11,113 nt of DNA from an uncultured Mycoplasmatota bacterium (GCA_900553765.1 USET01000025.1:1-11113), one strand, 5' to 3'. Shown: positions 1 through 7,696, numbered from the stretch's first letter. Numbers and translations: made by a program. Notes: generated by a model from the sequence alone, not told the origin.

Positions 1-2424
1 TTTGTAAATATCAATTGTACTCTCTCCAAGTTTTTCCCTTGCTTCGTTAAAAATTTTCTGTCTTCTTTTAATCTCACTGTCGATACTAACCAATGTACGA
101 TTCAATTCCGCTTTATCTAGATTGGTAATCGTACCTGCTAAATGTGGTAAAACAATATTAGATGACTTGTTTTCAAATGCAAATGCCAGTCCACCACCTT
201 TATAATCAATTAGAATAAAAGCAACATCATCTGGACTATAATTGATTGCCATAGACAAAATATATGTAATAATAAATTCTGATTTACCACTACCAGTCAT
301 CCCGGCAATTAAACCATGTGGTCCGTGTGCCTTTTCATGAAGATCTAAATACATTAGATTTTCCTGGCTATCCACTCCTACTTCTGCTTTTAAACTCGTC
401 GTTGAATCGTTTGTATTCCAACGATTTAGAACATTCAATTGTTCTACTTTTCCTACTTTTTCCATCTCTAAGAAAGAAATTGAATCAGGAATTGATGAGA
501 CGCCATCTTCAAATTCGATTGGAATATTAGATAATCTTTTAACGATTGCCATCATGTCAATATTATAGTTAATCTCATCGTTAAAAACGACTTGTTCTTG
601 ATCTTCGTAAGAATTTTTTAATATTCCACAACTATTTTCCCCAACAGAGATAAAATTATTACATTTACTCGGAAGTTTACTCAATCGATTTTCTAAAATG
701 ACGAGACTAAAACCTAAATTATCATCGGACTCCGTAATTTGTTTTATCAGGTCATGATAACGAATTTGGTCATAATCATCAACAACGATAAAATAATAAG
801 GTTTAAGGCTAGTAGAGTTATTCTCCTCTTTTTGTTGCATCCGATTGTGATACTCCAATTGTAAATAATCAGCAACATCTTTCGCACTTTCTAAATCGTC
901 TGCGAAAAAACGAACAGTCTCTTCATTGTTAAAACAGTGCTTTAAATATCTTAAATAACTCCACTGCGACTTCCTTTCTCGGTTCGTAAAAAGAACTATT
1001 TTTACATCTTCATAACTATAAAATGTCATAAGTTGCAATAATATATTATGCATAAAATGTGTCACTTTATAATCTGATCCCATAACAGCCGTCGTCTTAT
1101 TTTGATAGAAAGAATAGCCAATTGGAACTCTTGGCAAATACTTAAAGTCTTCCACTAGTTGATCGGCCTGTTTTCGAAGATCATCTTCGTCTACAGTGAA
1201 TCCTTCATCAGGATATTCAATTTTCACATCTAGTTTTTCGTTTCCTATTCCTAGTCTTGTCACTAAAAAATCACTTTGATCAATTCGTTTATCCCAAAAA
1301 TTGATTCCTTGATGTTGAATAATGTTCAAACATTCATCTACTGTCAATAAATTTTCAAACAATATTTCTTTCTGCAATTTGGCTTCTAGTGTTAACTCTT
1401 CTCTTTTTTCGTTTAAATATTTCGTATATTTATCGATCGTTTCCAACCGTCTTTTCTTTTTCATCTTACGATTATAAGCCTGTGTTACCAATGGCCATAC
1501 AATCATAGAAATTAGCATCGCACCACTCGTTACAAGTTGCGGCCATGAAGAAGCCCATGTTGCTTCATGAGAAGAAATACGCATTAGAGTATTTAACAAC
1601 ATCGTTCCTGACATAACTCCCATCGTCAACATCGGACCGACAACCAATGCGATAGGCATTTCGTCTTTGCTATCATCTCGAGGTGGAGCGCTTAACTTAA
1701 TTTCTTTTGTATGAATCATTCTTCTAAGACGAGGAGGTTTAGAAAAATAAGAATTTTTCGAATATAGTTCTAGACTTTTTACTTCTATATTTTGAGGAGC
1801 ATCATCTTGCAAAAACTGATATTCTTGCAACTTGCTCAATGCCAAATTGACAATAATCTTCTGTTCTAATTTGCGAATAAACATCATTCCGTTTAAGAAG
1901 ATCATCTGCAATCCGTAAATATCTAACGCATCCCCAGGCTTAATATAATAAATATTATTCCTCAACGCAATTTGATTTATATAAATATTTCCTTTACCAC
2001 TACGCTCTACTACTAATTGATTATCACGATAATAAATCTTTGCAAATTCTCCTTGTAAATAAGGTACTAAATATTGAATACCACAATTTTGTTGGTTTCC
2101 GATTGTAATTTGAACATCTTTTTGAAAAGTATATAATTGAAATCCAGGAAAAGAAATTTCTTGCGCGTAGATAAAATAGTTCTGATTCTCTCTTTTTAAT
2201 ATATAAAATTGATTTGGTTCCAACACGGTCATATCTATATATTGATTTTGACTCATGATTCGAACGTCAGAAGTACTACACAGCATCCATTTGCCATCTT
2301 GTGCTTCTACATAGATCAATTTGCTCTCTTCTTCCGTGTTTGCATCAAACCTAAAACTACCAGAAACTTGTTGTGGTAGTAAAAATTCAATTTTTTTATC
2401 TTGCAAATAAAGTACTATCTTCAT
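1..2424 (-). CDS. essC: Type VIIb secretion ATPase EssC, N-terminal 808 residues (partial)
   Basis: Membrane-anchored FtsK/SpoIIIE-family motor that recognises and drives export of WXG100/LXG substrates through the Firmicutes type VII secretion system. I translated this frame by hand: it is open from the ATG at 2424 to the window edge, so the C-terminus is missing; family members are about 1,480 residues. Visible in order: an FHA-like region at about residues 1-95; a second FHA-like domain at about 100-185 (ITIGNQQNCGI); the SKPPRLRRMIH segment (228-238) found before the membrane; two hydrophobic helices at about 257-281 and 297-315; a basic, helical stretch; a degenerate ATPase-like region; then the first true ATPase domain. 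That domain has the LHEKAHGPHGL lead-in, Walker A GMTGSGKSE (708-716, Lys714) and IDYKGGG around Asp740. The match to S. aureus EssC is recalled from memory but is strong across the whole length. The RBS AAGGGTGA precedes the ATG. No other ess gene lies upstream of it. Confidence 0.95.
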   Translation of the reverse strand, partial: MKIVLYLQDKKIEFLLPQQVSGSFRFDANTEEESKLIYVEAQDGKWMLCSTSDVRIMSQNQYIDMTVLEPNQFYILKRENQNYFIYAQEISFPGFQLYTFQKDVQITIGNQQNCGIQYLVPYLQGEFAKIYYRDNQLVVERSGKGNIYINQIALRNNIYYIKPGDALDIYGLQMIFLNGMMFIRKLEQKIIVNLALSKLQEYQFLQDDAPQNIEVKSLELYSKNSYFSKPPRLRRMIHTKEIKLSAPPRDDSKDEMPIALVVGPMLTMGVMSGTMLLNTLMRISSHEATWASSWPQLVTSGAMLISMIVWPLVTQAYNRKMKKKRRLETIDKYTKYLNEKREELTLEAKLQKEILFENLLTVDECLNIIQHQGINFWDKRIDQSDFLVTRLGIGNEKLDVKIEYPDEGFTVDEDDLRKQADQLVEDFKYLPRVPIGYSFYQNKTTAVMGSDYKVTHFMHNILLQLMTFYSYEDVKIVLFTNRERKSQWSYLRYLKHCFNNEETVRFFADDLESAKDVADYLQLEYHNRMQQKEENNSTSLKPYYFIVVDDYDQIRYHDLIKQITESDDNLGFSLVILENRLSKLPSKCNNFISVGENSCGILKNSYEDQEQVVFNDEINYNIDMMAIVKRLSNIPIEFEDGVSSIPDSISFLEMEKVGKVEQLNVLNRWNTNDSTTSLKAEVGVDSQENLMYLDLHEKAHGPHGLIAGMTGSGKSEFIITYILSMAINYSPDDVAFILIDYKGGGLAFAFENKSSNIVLPHLAGTITNLDKAELNRTLVSIDSEIKRRQKIFNEAREKLGESTIDIYK

Positions 2425-2441
2425 ACGCGTCACCCTTATTA

Positions 2442-2468
2442 TTTATATCATCATACCATAAATTTCAA
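2442..2468 (-). promoter_or_regulatory. Possible essC promoter (weak)
   Basis: On the minus strand TTGAAA (2463-2468) is followed 15 bases later by TATAAA (2442-2447), about 20 bases before the essC start. The spacer is shorter than the ideal 17, so this is tentative. It is offered because a terminator lies just upstream, so essC needs a promoter in this short interval or within the preceding gap. Confidence 0.25.
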
Positions 2469-2505
2469 AAAAAAAGAAGTGTATTCCTCGTATCTTACAC
2501 TTCTT
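2467..2505 (-). terminator. Rho-independent terminator between spo0A and essC
   Basis: A perfect 10-bp stem (2474-2483 with 2496-2505, AAGAAGTGTA/TACACTTCTT) with a 12-base loop is followed on the minus strand by an uninterrupted run of T (2467-2475). It is the second of two hairpins after spo0A. It may act as a back-up terminator, or as an attenuator if essC is transcribed from further upstream. Confidence 0.75.
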
Positions 2506-2549
2506 ACAAAAATTGAAGATAATAGATGAGGTTATAATAATGCTATAGG

Positions 2550-2576
2550 AAAAATAAAAAAAGCCCATCTAGGCTT
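2550..2576 (-). terminator. spo0A terminator, overlapping the stop codon
   Basis: On the minus strand, AAGCC pairs with GGCTT (2572-2576 with 2561-2565) around a 6-base loop, followed by seven T, then A, then five T. The stem begins on the last bases of the spo0A TAA codon. The stem is short but GC-rich for this genome, and the T-tract is strong. Confidence 0.7.
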
Positions 2577-3351
2577 ATGATAAACTTCCCACTTTATGAA
2601 ATTCTAATTTTAACTTATCTGCAATTGTCACGATAAACTCCGAGTTTGTTGGCTTTGCCTTATCGATATCGACACTATTGCCAAAAATTTCTTCCATCAA
2701 TGACCAATTAGCTCGATTCCAACTCACTTCGATCGCATGGCGGATTGCCCTTTCAACGCGTGATACAGTCGTATCAAATTTTTCGGCAATCTCAGGATAT
2801 AATTCTTTCGTAATTCCTCCGATCGTCTCAGGATGTTCATAGATAATTCCGATAGCTTCCCTAATATATTGATATCCTTTAATATGAGATGGAATTCCCA
2901 GTTCGTGTAAAATTTTAGTAATCGATATTTGCAAATTATTATGATAGAAATCAATATTTTTTGATTCTTTCTTTTTCTTTTTATTGATATCTAGTATTCT
3001 CTTTTCTAGATCGGATAATTCAAATGGTTTCAAAATAAAATAATTTACTCCATATTCTGAAACCTCACGAATTACATCACTTGCATTATAACTTGTTGCA
3101 ACAATCACTGGAAGAGTTATCTTTCTTGATTTCATCGTTTCTAAAACATACATTCCATCTTTATTTGGCATGATCAAATCTAAAATGATTGCATCTATCT
3201 CATCTTTATATTCCTCAATCATTTTCATACCCTCTAATCCATCATTCGCAGTATAATCTATCGATATCACATCGTGATTTTTAAAATACTCCTTTACCAT
3301 TCCTACTAAATTTACATTATCATCAACCATGAGTACTTTTATTTTTTTCAT
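2575..3351 (-). CDS. spo0A: Sporulation master response regulator Spo0A
   Basis: Phosphorelay-controlled transcription factor that commits the cell to sporulation by binding 0A boxes. It has 258 residues (B. subtilis Spo0A has 267). The N-terminal receiver domain (about 3-120) carries the acidic pair Asp10-Asp11, phospho-acceptor Asp58 in the IILDLIMP motif, the Thr86 switch position and Lys108 followed by Pro109. A short lysine-rich linker (KKKKKES, about 124-130) leads to the Spo0A C-terminal DNA-binding domain (about 140-258), where [20 protein letters not shown] closely matches the recognition helix region of B. subtilis Spo0A. The ATG is preceded by AGAGGG at 8 bases. The gene has its own promoter and terminator and is not next to spoIVB, its usual upstream partner in Bacillus; tpiA is there instead. 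Identification is secure. Whether this organism forms spores cannot be judged from one gene. Confidence 0.97.
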   Translation of the reverse strand: MKKIKVLMVDDNVNLVGMVKEYFKNHDVISIDYTANDGLEGMKMIEEYKDEIDAIILDLIMPNKDGMYVLETMKSRKITLPVIVATSYNASDVIREVSEYGVNYFILKPFELSDLEKRILDINKKKKKESKNIDFYHNNLQISITKILHELGIPSHIKGYQYIREAIGIIYEHPETIGGITKELYPEIAEKFDTTVSRVERAIRHAIEVSWNRANWSLMEEIFGNSVDIDKAKPTNSEFIVTIADKLKLEFHKVGSLS

Positions 3352-3396
3352 TTCATCTTCCCTCTTCTTCCTTTATGTACTGCCTCACGTATTTTT

Positions 3397-3426
3397 ATTA
3401 TACTCTTTTCCTAAGCCATTTGCCTA
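3397..3426 (-). promoter_or_regulatory. spo0A sigma-A-type promoter
   Basis: Minus-strand -10 box TATAAT (3397-3402) is a perfect consensus; the -35 candidate TAGGCA (3421-3426) matches 4 of 6 with an 18-base spacer. The implied start site near 3390 gives a leader of about 40 bases. The poor -35 box fits a promoter that relies on an activator, and 0A-like boxes lie just upstream. I did not find a convincing sigma-H match. Confidence 0.6.
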
Positions 3427-3444
3427 GAGTAGAAATTGACTTCT

Positions 3445-3463
3445 TTTGTCGTTTTTTGTCGAA
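3445..3463. promoter_or_regulatory. Two tandem 0A-box-like sites upstream of spo0A
   Basis: On the plus strand TTTGTCGAA at 3455-3463 is an exact match to the Spo0A box (TTTGTCRAA), and TTTGTCGTT at 3445-3453 matches 7 of 9. The two are direct repeats exactly 10 bases apart, the spacing at which Spo0A~P dimers bind. They lie roughly 55-74 bases upstream of the predicted spo0A start site, which suggests autoregulation. Confidence 0.6.
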
Positions 3464-3498
3464 TAAAAGAAAGAAAAGTCGTCTCTATAAGACGACTT
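3464..3498 (-). terminator. Terminator of the pgk-tpiA operon
   Basis: A perfect 8-bp stem AAGTCGTC/GACGACTT (3491-3498 with 3476-3483) around a 7-base loop is followed on the minus strand by a T-rich but interrupted tract (TTTTCTTTCTTTTATT). The tpiA stop codon TAG (3485-3487) lies in the loop, and the last valine codons form one arm of the stem. Confidence 0.7.
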
Positions 3499-4210
3499 CT
3501 ATCATATGCAAAAATTGTTCTGGCTTTAAACAAGCTCCACCAACGAGAAAACCTGATATATTATCGATTTGATTCAATGTTTCAATATTTCCTTCATTGA
3601 CACTGCCACCATATAAAATAGGTACATTCAAAATATTCATTTGTTTCAATATCTTTTGAATATCGGAAGCAACTTCCCATATCTGCTCATTCGTCGGAAC
3701 TCTTCCTGTTCCAATCGCCCAAATAGGCTCGTAAGCAACGATCACACGAGATGATTCTTCCTCTGTCAATTTAGAAAATACAGCCGTAAGTTCTCTTTTT
3801 AAAACTTCTTCTGTATTTCCACTTTTTTCTTCTTCATCACTTTCTCCTACACAGAGAATTACCGAAAGTCCTGCAGCCAATGCTCTTTTTACTTTCTCAG
3901 AAACAATATCATCCGTTTCATGAAAGTACATACGACGTTCACTATGCCCGAGTATCGTGTAACTACATCCAATACTAGCTGCTTGAACTGGAGAAACTTC
4001 ACCAGTGTAAGCTCCACTATCATATTGAGCAGTATTTTGAACAGCTGTCTCAAATCCTTGTTCTATAAAATATGGAACATATAAATAAGTAGGACAAAAA
4101 ATAACTTGACTAGAACGTGCTTTCGTTCCCAATACATTAAAGTAACGTTCTACTTCTTCAAAAGTAAGATTCATCTTCATGTTGCCGATCATATATTTTT
4201 TATTTTCCAT
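3485..4210 (-). CDS. tpiA: Triosephosphate isomerase
   Basis: Cytoplasmic TIM-barrel enzyme that interconverts dihydroxyacetone phosphate and glyceraldehyde 3-phosphate. Length is 241 residues, near the usual 250. Catalytic residues are all present: Lys12 (GNMKMN), His89 (LGHSERR) and Glu161 (AYEPIWAIGTG). The phosphate-binding YGGSVNEGNI (200-209) and VGGACLKPEQF (223-233) are also clear. Two departures stand out: the near-universal GNWKMN reads GNMKMN, and the C-terminal hinge of mobile loop 6, often KTA or KVA, reads RVP (170-172). The ATG overlaps the end of the glycosyltransferase gene by 11 bases, with an AAGGGA ribosome site inside that gene, so translation is probably coupled. It is the last gene of the operon. 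Confidence 0.96.
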   Translation of the reverse strand: MENKKYMIGNMKMNLTFEEVERYFNVLGTKARSSQVIFCPTYLYVPYFIEQGFETAVQNTAQYDSGAYTGEVSPVQAASIGCSYTILGHSERRMYFHETDDIVSEKVKRALAAGLSVILCVGESDEEEKSGNTEEVLKRELTAVFSKLTEEESSRVIVAYEPIWAIGTGRVPTNEQIWEVASDIQKILKQMNILNVPILYGGSVNEGNIETLNQIDNISGFLVGGACLKPEQFLHMIEVVL

Positions 4211-5438
4211 AAAATCCCTTCTTTACCACATCTTTTGCTTTTCCAAAAAAGTTTCTCTTATGTGCACCACTACCTTCAAGTGCAGTTTGATATACGTCTA
4301 GCACTTTTTCTGCAAAATATTTTGCTGAATGAGGCTCCGCACTAATTCTAGCTTGATCACTCATTCGCTTTTTTAAATTTGGATCTCCCATTAATTTACG
4401 CACATACTTTTTATATTCTTTTTTATTTGCAAACAAATATCCATTTAAATCATCGATCACGACATTTCGAAAACTATCGTCATCTGCAGCTACTACTGGA
4501 ACACTTGCTGCCATCGCTTCGATTACAGTAAGTCCCTGAGTCTCAGTACGAGAGGCCGTTGCAAACACATCTGCTAATTGATAGTATTTTGGAACCTCCT
4601 CCCAAGGAACCTTTCCAGTAAAAATTACACTATCCTGTACGCGTAATTTTCTCGCAAGTTCTTTATAATCACCTGCATCTGGACCATCCCCAATGATTAC
4701 CAATTTACAATGTGGATCTGTTTTTAAAAGTCCCACTTGTCCTTCAATTAAAAGATCAACGCTCTTTTCATGTCCTAATCTTCCAACAAATAAAATGACA
4801 AAGTCGTCAGGACCGATTTCCAATTTTTTACGCAATGCAGCGATATCCTTCTTCTTATAGTTTTCCTTGTAGAAACGACTAATTTCAATTCCCGTCGGAA
4901 CGATGTGAACGTTGCGATCCACTTTATATTTTTCTTTAAAAAGATCATAGGCCTTCTTCGTAGGTACAATCAATTCCGTTGCAGTCTTGTCACAATAAAA
5001 TTTCGTCAAATACTCGACAATTTTTTTACTTGCTCGATTAAAATATCCCTTTGTTATATAGTGAACATAATCTTCATACATCGTATGATAAGTATGAACA
5101 AGAGGGATATCTAATTGATGTGCCATAATACGAGCGAATGTCCCAATACCAAATTCTGTATGAGAATGAATGATATCTAAATTCCACTTTTTAATTTTTT
5201 CTACTGCACGAATCGGATAAACTCCACTTAAACGATAATCGTAAATTCCAATTGGAATCCCCGGAATTCGAATAATCTTATTTTCATTTTCATATTTATA
5301 AGACATATTTTCGTTGTTTACTGTAACGATAAATACTTCGTGCCCTTTTTCTTCTAAAGCATGTTCTAACATCACAATACTCGTAGATACTCCATTGATA
5401 AATGGAGGATAGGTATCTGTAAAAATTCCTATTCTCAT
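4200..5438 (-). CDS. GT4 glycosyltransferase, probable diacylglycerol glucosyltransferase
   Basis: GT-B fold transferase that probably moves a sugar from a nucleotide sugar to diacylglycerol at the inner membrane face, making monoglycosyl-diacylglycerol for membrane glycolipid or lipoteichoic-acid anchor. It has 412 residues and no signal peptide or membrane span. The N-terminal acceptor domain opens MRIGIFTDTYPPFINGVSTS with the glycine-rich loop, then SHTEFGIGTFA (92-102) and HTYHTMYEDYVHY (115-127), a pattern like the Acholeplasma monoglucosyl-diacylglycerol synthase as I recall it. The C-terminal donor domain has VGRLGHEKS (218-226, Arg220 and Lys225) and the GT4 EX7E motif at Glu299 and Glu307. 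A basic amphipathic tail (about 392-412) may bind lipid. A strong AAGGAGGA site lies within the end of the preceding gene and only one base separates the two genes. The exact sugar and acceptor are inferred; other GT4 activities are possible. Confidence 0.85.
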   Translation of the reverse strand: MRIGIFTDTYPPFINGVSTSIVMLEHALEEKGHEVFIVTVNNENMSYKYENENKIIRIPGIPIGIYDYRLSGVYPIRAVEKIKKWNLDIIHSHTEFGIGTFARIMAHQLDIPLVHTYHTMYEDYVHYITKGYFNRASKKIVEYLTKFYCDKTATELIVPTKKAYDLFKEKYKVDRNVHIVPTGIEISRFYKENYKKKDIAALRKKLEIGPDDFVILFVGRLGHEKSVDLLIEGQVGLLKTDPHCKLVIIGDGPDAGDYKELARKLRVQDSVIFTGKVPWEEVPKYYQLADVFATASRTETQGLTVIEAMAASVPVVAADDDSFRNVVIDDLNGYLFANKKEYKKYVRKLMGDPNLKKRMSDQARISAEPHSAKYFAEKVLDVYQTALEGSGAHKRNFFGKAKDVVKKGFYGK

Positions 5439-5439
5439 A

Positions 5440-6459
5440 CTAATCCTCCTTCTTCTTTAAATTTAATGTAATTGCTCCTAAAAACATACCTAAATAATAT
5501 GTTAAAAATCTCCATAATAACATTAATGCATTCAACTTACTACCTTTTACAAAGTTACCAAAAAAAGCAATGAATCCATATTCAAGTCCCCCAGTACCAC
5601 CTGGAATCGGCACAAAGGACCCCATTAACATAACATAAGCACTCGCGACAACGGATAAAATCCCATCGAAACTATGATAATCTCCCATACCATATAATAA
5701 GGCAACTGGAACAAGATAAAGACAGACAAGAGCGATAAAATTAAGGAAAATAGAACGAGCAAACAACCATTTATTTGTCATTAACAATTTCGCACCGTGG
5801 TGAAACTGTTCAATAGATTCTTCCCATTTTTTCAATTGCTTTTCTTTATCTTTAATTAAGTGAAAACGGTATAAAACACGAATTCCTAGATTCGTTATTT
5901 TATGGTTAAATTTGCGGGCAAAAGCGATGATAAAAAGACCTACGACAACAAGTGTGTTGATAATAAAACCCAAAGTTACAAGTTCTTTTAATAATCCTAC
6001 CTCTTTAAATATATGAAAGAAATAATTTCCAGCAATTGCCATCACTCCCAAAATGACGAGTGCTACTTGATAAACGATAAAATTTTGAATAATGACATTC
6101 GTTCCATCGGTAACACGAAGTCCATCCTTCTTTAATGTGTACACCTGAAAAGGTTGGCCACCGGAAGAAAATGGCGTCACTGCGTTAAAAAATTGTGTCA
6201 CTAACATTAAACGAAATGCTTTACGAAAAGTATAGTTTGGTTTAAACTTCTGAATCGTACAACAAATTTCAACACTACGTAGAAACAAATAAGCAAAAAC
6301 CAACCCTACACCAACTAAAAACCAAAGTGGATGAATCGTTAATATTTGAGATACGATTTCCTCAAAATTATCTTTCAAAGAAAAATATAATACGATCCCA
6401 GTAAATATAAGTAGTATAAATAAATTTAACGTCGTCTTCTTTTTCTCTTTACGATTCAT
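5440..6459 (-). CDS. LPG-synthase-TM / flippase-like integral membrane protein (UPF0104)
   Basis: Polytopic membrane protein of the family that includes the flippase half of MprF. It has 339 residues and lacks the cytosolic lysyl-transferase domain, so it should not itself lysinylate lipid. Hydrophobic helices are visible at about 11-27, 45-62, 122-145, 160-181, 232-256, 264-284 and 310-333, with further hydrophobic or re-entrant stretches near 83-95 and 291-302. Family signatures are FNAVTPFSSGGQPFQVY (91-107) and PIPGGTGGLEYGFIAFF (284-300). A charged cytoplasmic loop (about 183-225) separates the two halves. It begins 18 bases after pgk and ends one base before the glycosyltransferase start. 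That pairing suggests it moves or presents the glycolipid made by its neighbour, but the substrate is unknown. Family placement is firm; function is inferred. Confidence 0.85.
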   Translation of the reverse strand: MNRKEKKKTTLNLFILLIFTGIVLYFSLKDNFEEIVSQILTIHPLWFLVGVGLVFAYLFLRSVEICCTIQKFKPNYTFRKAFRLMLVTQFFNAVTPFSSGGQPFQVYTLKKDGLRVTDGTNVIIQNFIVYQVALVILGVMAIAGNYFFHIFKEVGLLKELVTLGFIINTLVVVGLFIIAFARKFNHKITNLGIRVLYRFHLIKDKEKQLKKWEESIEQFHHGAKLLMTNKWLFARSIFLNFIALVCLYLVPVALLYGMGDYHSFDGILSVVASAYVMLMGSFVPIPGGTGGLEYGFIAFFGNFVKGSKLNALMLLWRFLTYYLGMFLGAITLNLKKKED

Positions 6460-6477
6460 ACCGATACCTCTTTTCTT

Positions 6478-7662
6478 TTAAGCCTCCTCGATACAATCGA
6501 TTCCTGGAAGCACTTTCCCTTCGAGTAATTCTAATGATGCTCCACCACCAGTAGAGATGTGTGTGACTCGATCTTGATATCCAAAACCAATGACTGCAGC
6601 TGCTGTATCACCACCACCAATAATCGTTTTGGCATCACTCGTTGCTATTATATCACATAATTTCTTTGTTCCAAGAGAAAAACTCGATAATTCAAACAAT
6701 CCAACTGGACCATTCCATATAACTGTTTTACTGTCTTCTAAGAAAGGTCTAAATGTCTCTATCGTTTTCTCTCCGATATCTAATCCCATATCATCAGAAT
6801 TCATTTCATCTATCATGACACATCTTGAAACTTGATCTATCTCAACAGATGTACCACAAACAACATCAACAGGCAAGACTAATTTATCTTTATGTTCTTT
6901 TAACGTCTTCTCACAAAACGAAATAGATTCCTCATCTAACAAAGATTTCCCAATTTCATATCCTTGTGCTTTTAAGAATGTAAAAGCCATTCCTCCACCT
7001 ATTAAAATATGGTCTGCAATTTTTACTAGATTTTCGATCACTCCAATTTTATCACTCACCTTAGAGCCACCCAAAATAACTGTAAACGGATGCTCTGGAT
7101 GCTCGATTGCATCCGCCATTACCTTTAACTCTTTTTCAATTAAGAATCCAATTCCATTTGGTAAGTGGCTTGCTATTCCAACATTAGAAGCATGGCTTCT
7201 GTGAGATGTTCCGAATGCATCATTGATATAAAGATCTCCTAAAGAAGCCCAGTAAATACCTAACTCACTATCGTTTTCACTTTCCTTCTTTCCATCCAAA
7301 TCTTCAAACCTTGTATTCTCCATCAATAAAATTTGTCCTGGTTGTAAAGCCTGAACTCCATCCTCTAATTCTTTTCCCCTTGTCGTAGGAACAAATTTTA
7401 CAGGAAGATTAAGTAATTCACTTAATCTTTCAGCAACTGGTTTTAAAGTACGTTTCATTTTGTCTTCTTCTGTTTTAATTCGACCTAAATGAGACATTAA
7501 AATAACTTTTGCACCATGATCTACTGCATAACGAATCGTAGGTAAGCTCTGTACGATACGATTATCATCCGTAATCTTACCATCTTTCATCGGTACATTA
7601 AAATCACAACGAATGATGACCTTTTTATTTTCTAACTCATAATCTCTTAACGTTTTCTTCAT
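6478..7662 (-). CDS. pgk: Phosphoglycerate kinase
   Basis: Cytoplasmic enzyme that passes the acyl phosphate of 1,3-bisphosphoglycerate to ADP, the first ATP-making step of glycolysis. It has 394 residues, the usual length. N-lobe substrate-binding motifs are RCDFNVP (18-24), DDNR (32-35, Arg35), MSHLGR (56-61) and NDAFGTSHR (147-155). The C-lobe nucleotide site shows GGSKVSDKI (198-206), WNGPVGLFE (316-324), GGGDTAAA (349-356) and STGGGASLE (370-378). The frame stays open 16 codons further upstream to a GTG at 7710, but that codon has no ribosome site and sits in the leader inverted repeat. The ATG at 7662 has AAAGAGG 8 bases upstream and gives the family-typical start (MKKTLRDYEL), so I chose it. 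First gene of a four-gene operon. Confidence 0.97.
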   Translation of the reverse strand: MKKTLRDYELENKKVIIRCDFNVPMKDGKITDDNRIVQSLPTIRYAVDHGAKVILMSHLGRIKTEEDKMKRTLKPVAERLSELLNLPVKFVPTTRGKELEDGVQALQPGQILLMENTRFEDLDGKKESENDSELGIYWASLGDLYINDAFGTSHRSHASNVGIASHLPNGIGFLIEKELKVMADAIEHPEHPFTVILGGSKVSDKIGVIENLVKIADHILIGGGMAFTFLKAQGYEIGKSLLDEESISFCEKTLKEHKDKLVLPVDVVCGTSVEIDQVSRCVMIDEMNSDDMGLDIGEKTIETFRPFLEDSKTVIWNGPVGLFELSSFSLGTKKLCDIIATSDAKTIIGGGDTAAAVIGFGYQDRVTHISTGGGASLELLEGKVLPGIDCIEEA

Positions 7663-7670
7663 TATTCCAT

Positions 7671-7677
7671 CCTCTTT
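7671..7677 (-). promoter_or_regulatory. Ribosome binding site that sets the pgk start
   Basis: Minus-strand AAAGAGG ends 8 bases before the ATG at 7662. The alternative upstream GTG at 7710 has no comparable purine tract, which settles the start in favour of 7662. Confidence 0.8.
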
Positions 7678-7696
7678 CTTTTCAAGTGAGAAGTAA

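Noticed and set aside
318..530. Plus-strand open frame of 70 codons.
   Set aside because: It lies antisense inside essC, has no ribosome site and encodes a low-complexity leucine-rich sequence; the essC frame is strongly conserved here.
1..2424. FtsK or SpoIIIE DNA translocase.
   Set aside because: The N-terminal FHA-like domains, the paired membrane helices at about 257-315 and the LHEKAHGPHGL lead-in to Walker A are EssC features; FtsK/SpoIIIE begin with four or more membrane helices.
2533..2540. TATAAT/TATTAT-like sequences in the spo0A-essC gap as a promoter on either strand.
   Set aside because: No -35 box at acceptable spacing was found on either strand; AT-rich DNA yields such hexamers by chance. 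Kept only as a question in the essC leader finding.
4106..4345. Plus-strand open frame of 79 codons across the tpiA/glycosyltransferase junction.
   Set aside because: It is antisense to two clear enzyme genes, and its product is phenylalanine- and histidine-rich with no recognisable motif.
5440..6459. Full MprF lysylphosphatidylglycerol synthase.
   Set aside because: At 339 residues the protein holds only the membrane portion; the cytosolic aminoacyl-transferase domain is absent and the next gene is a glycosyltransferase.
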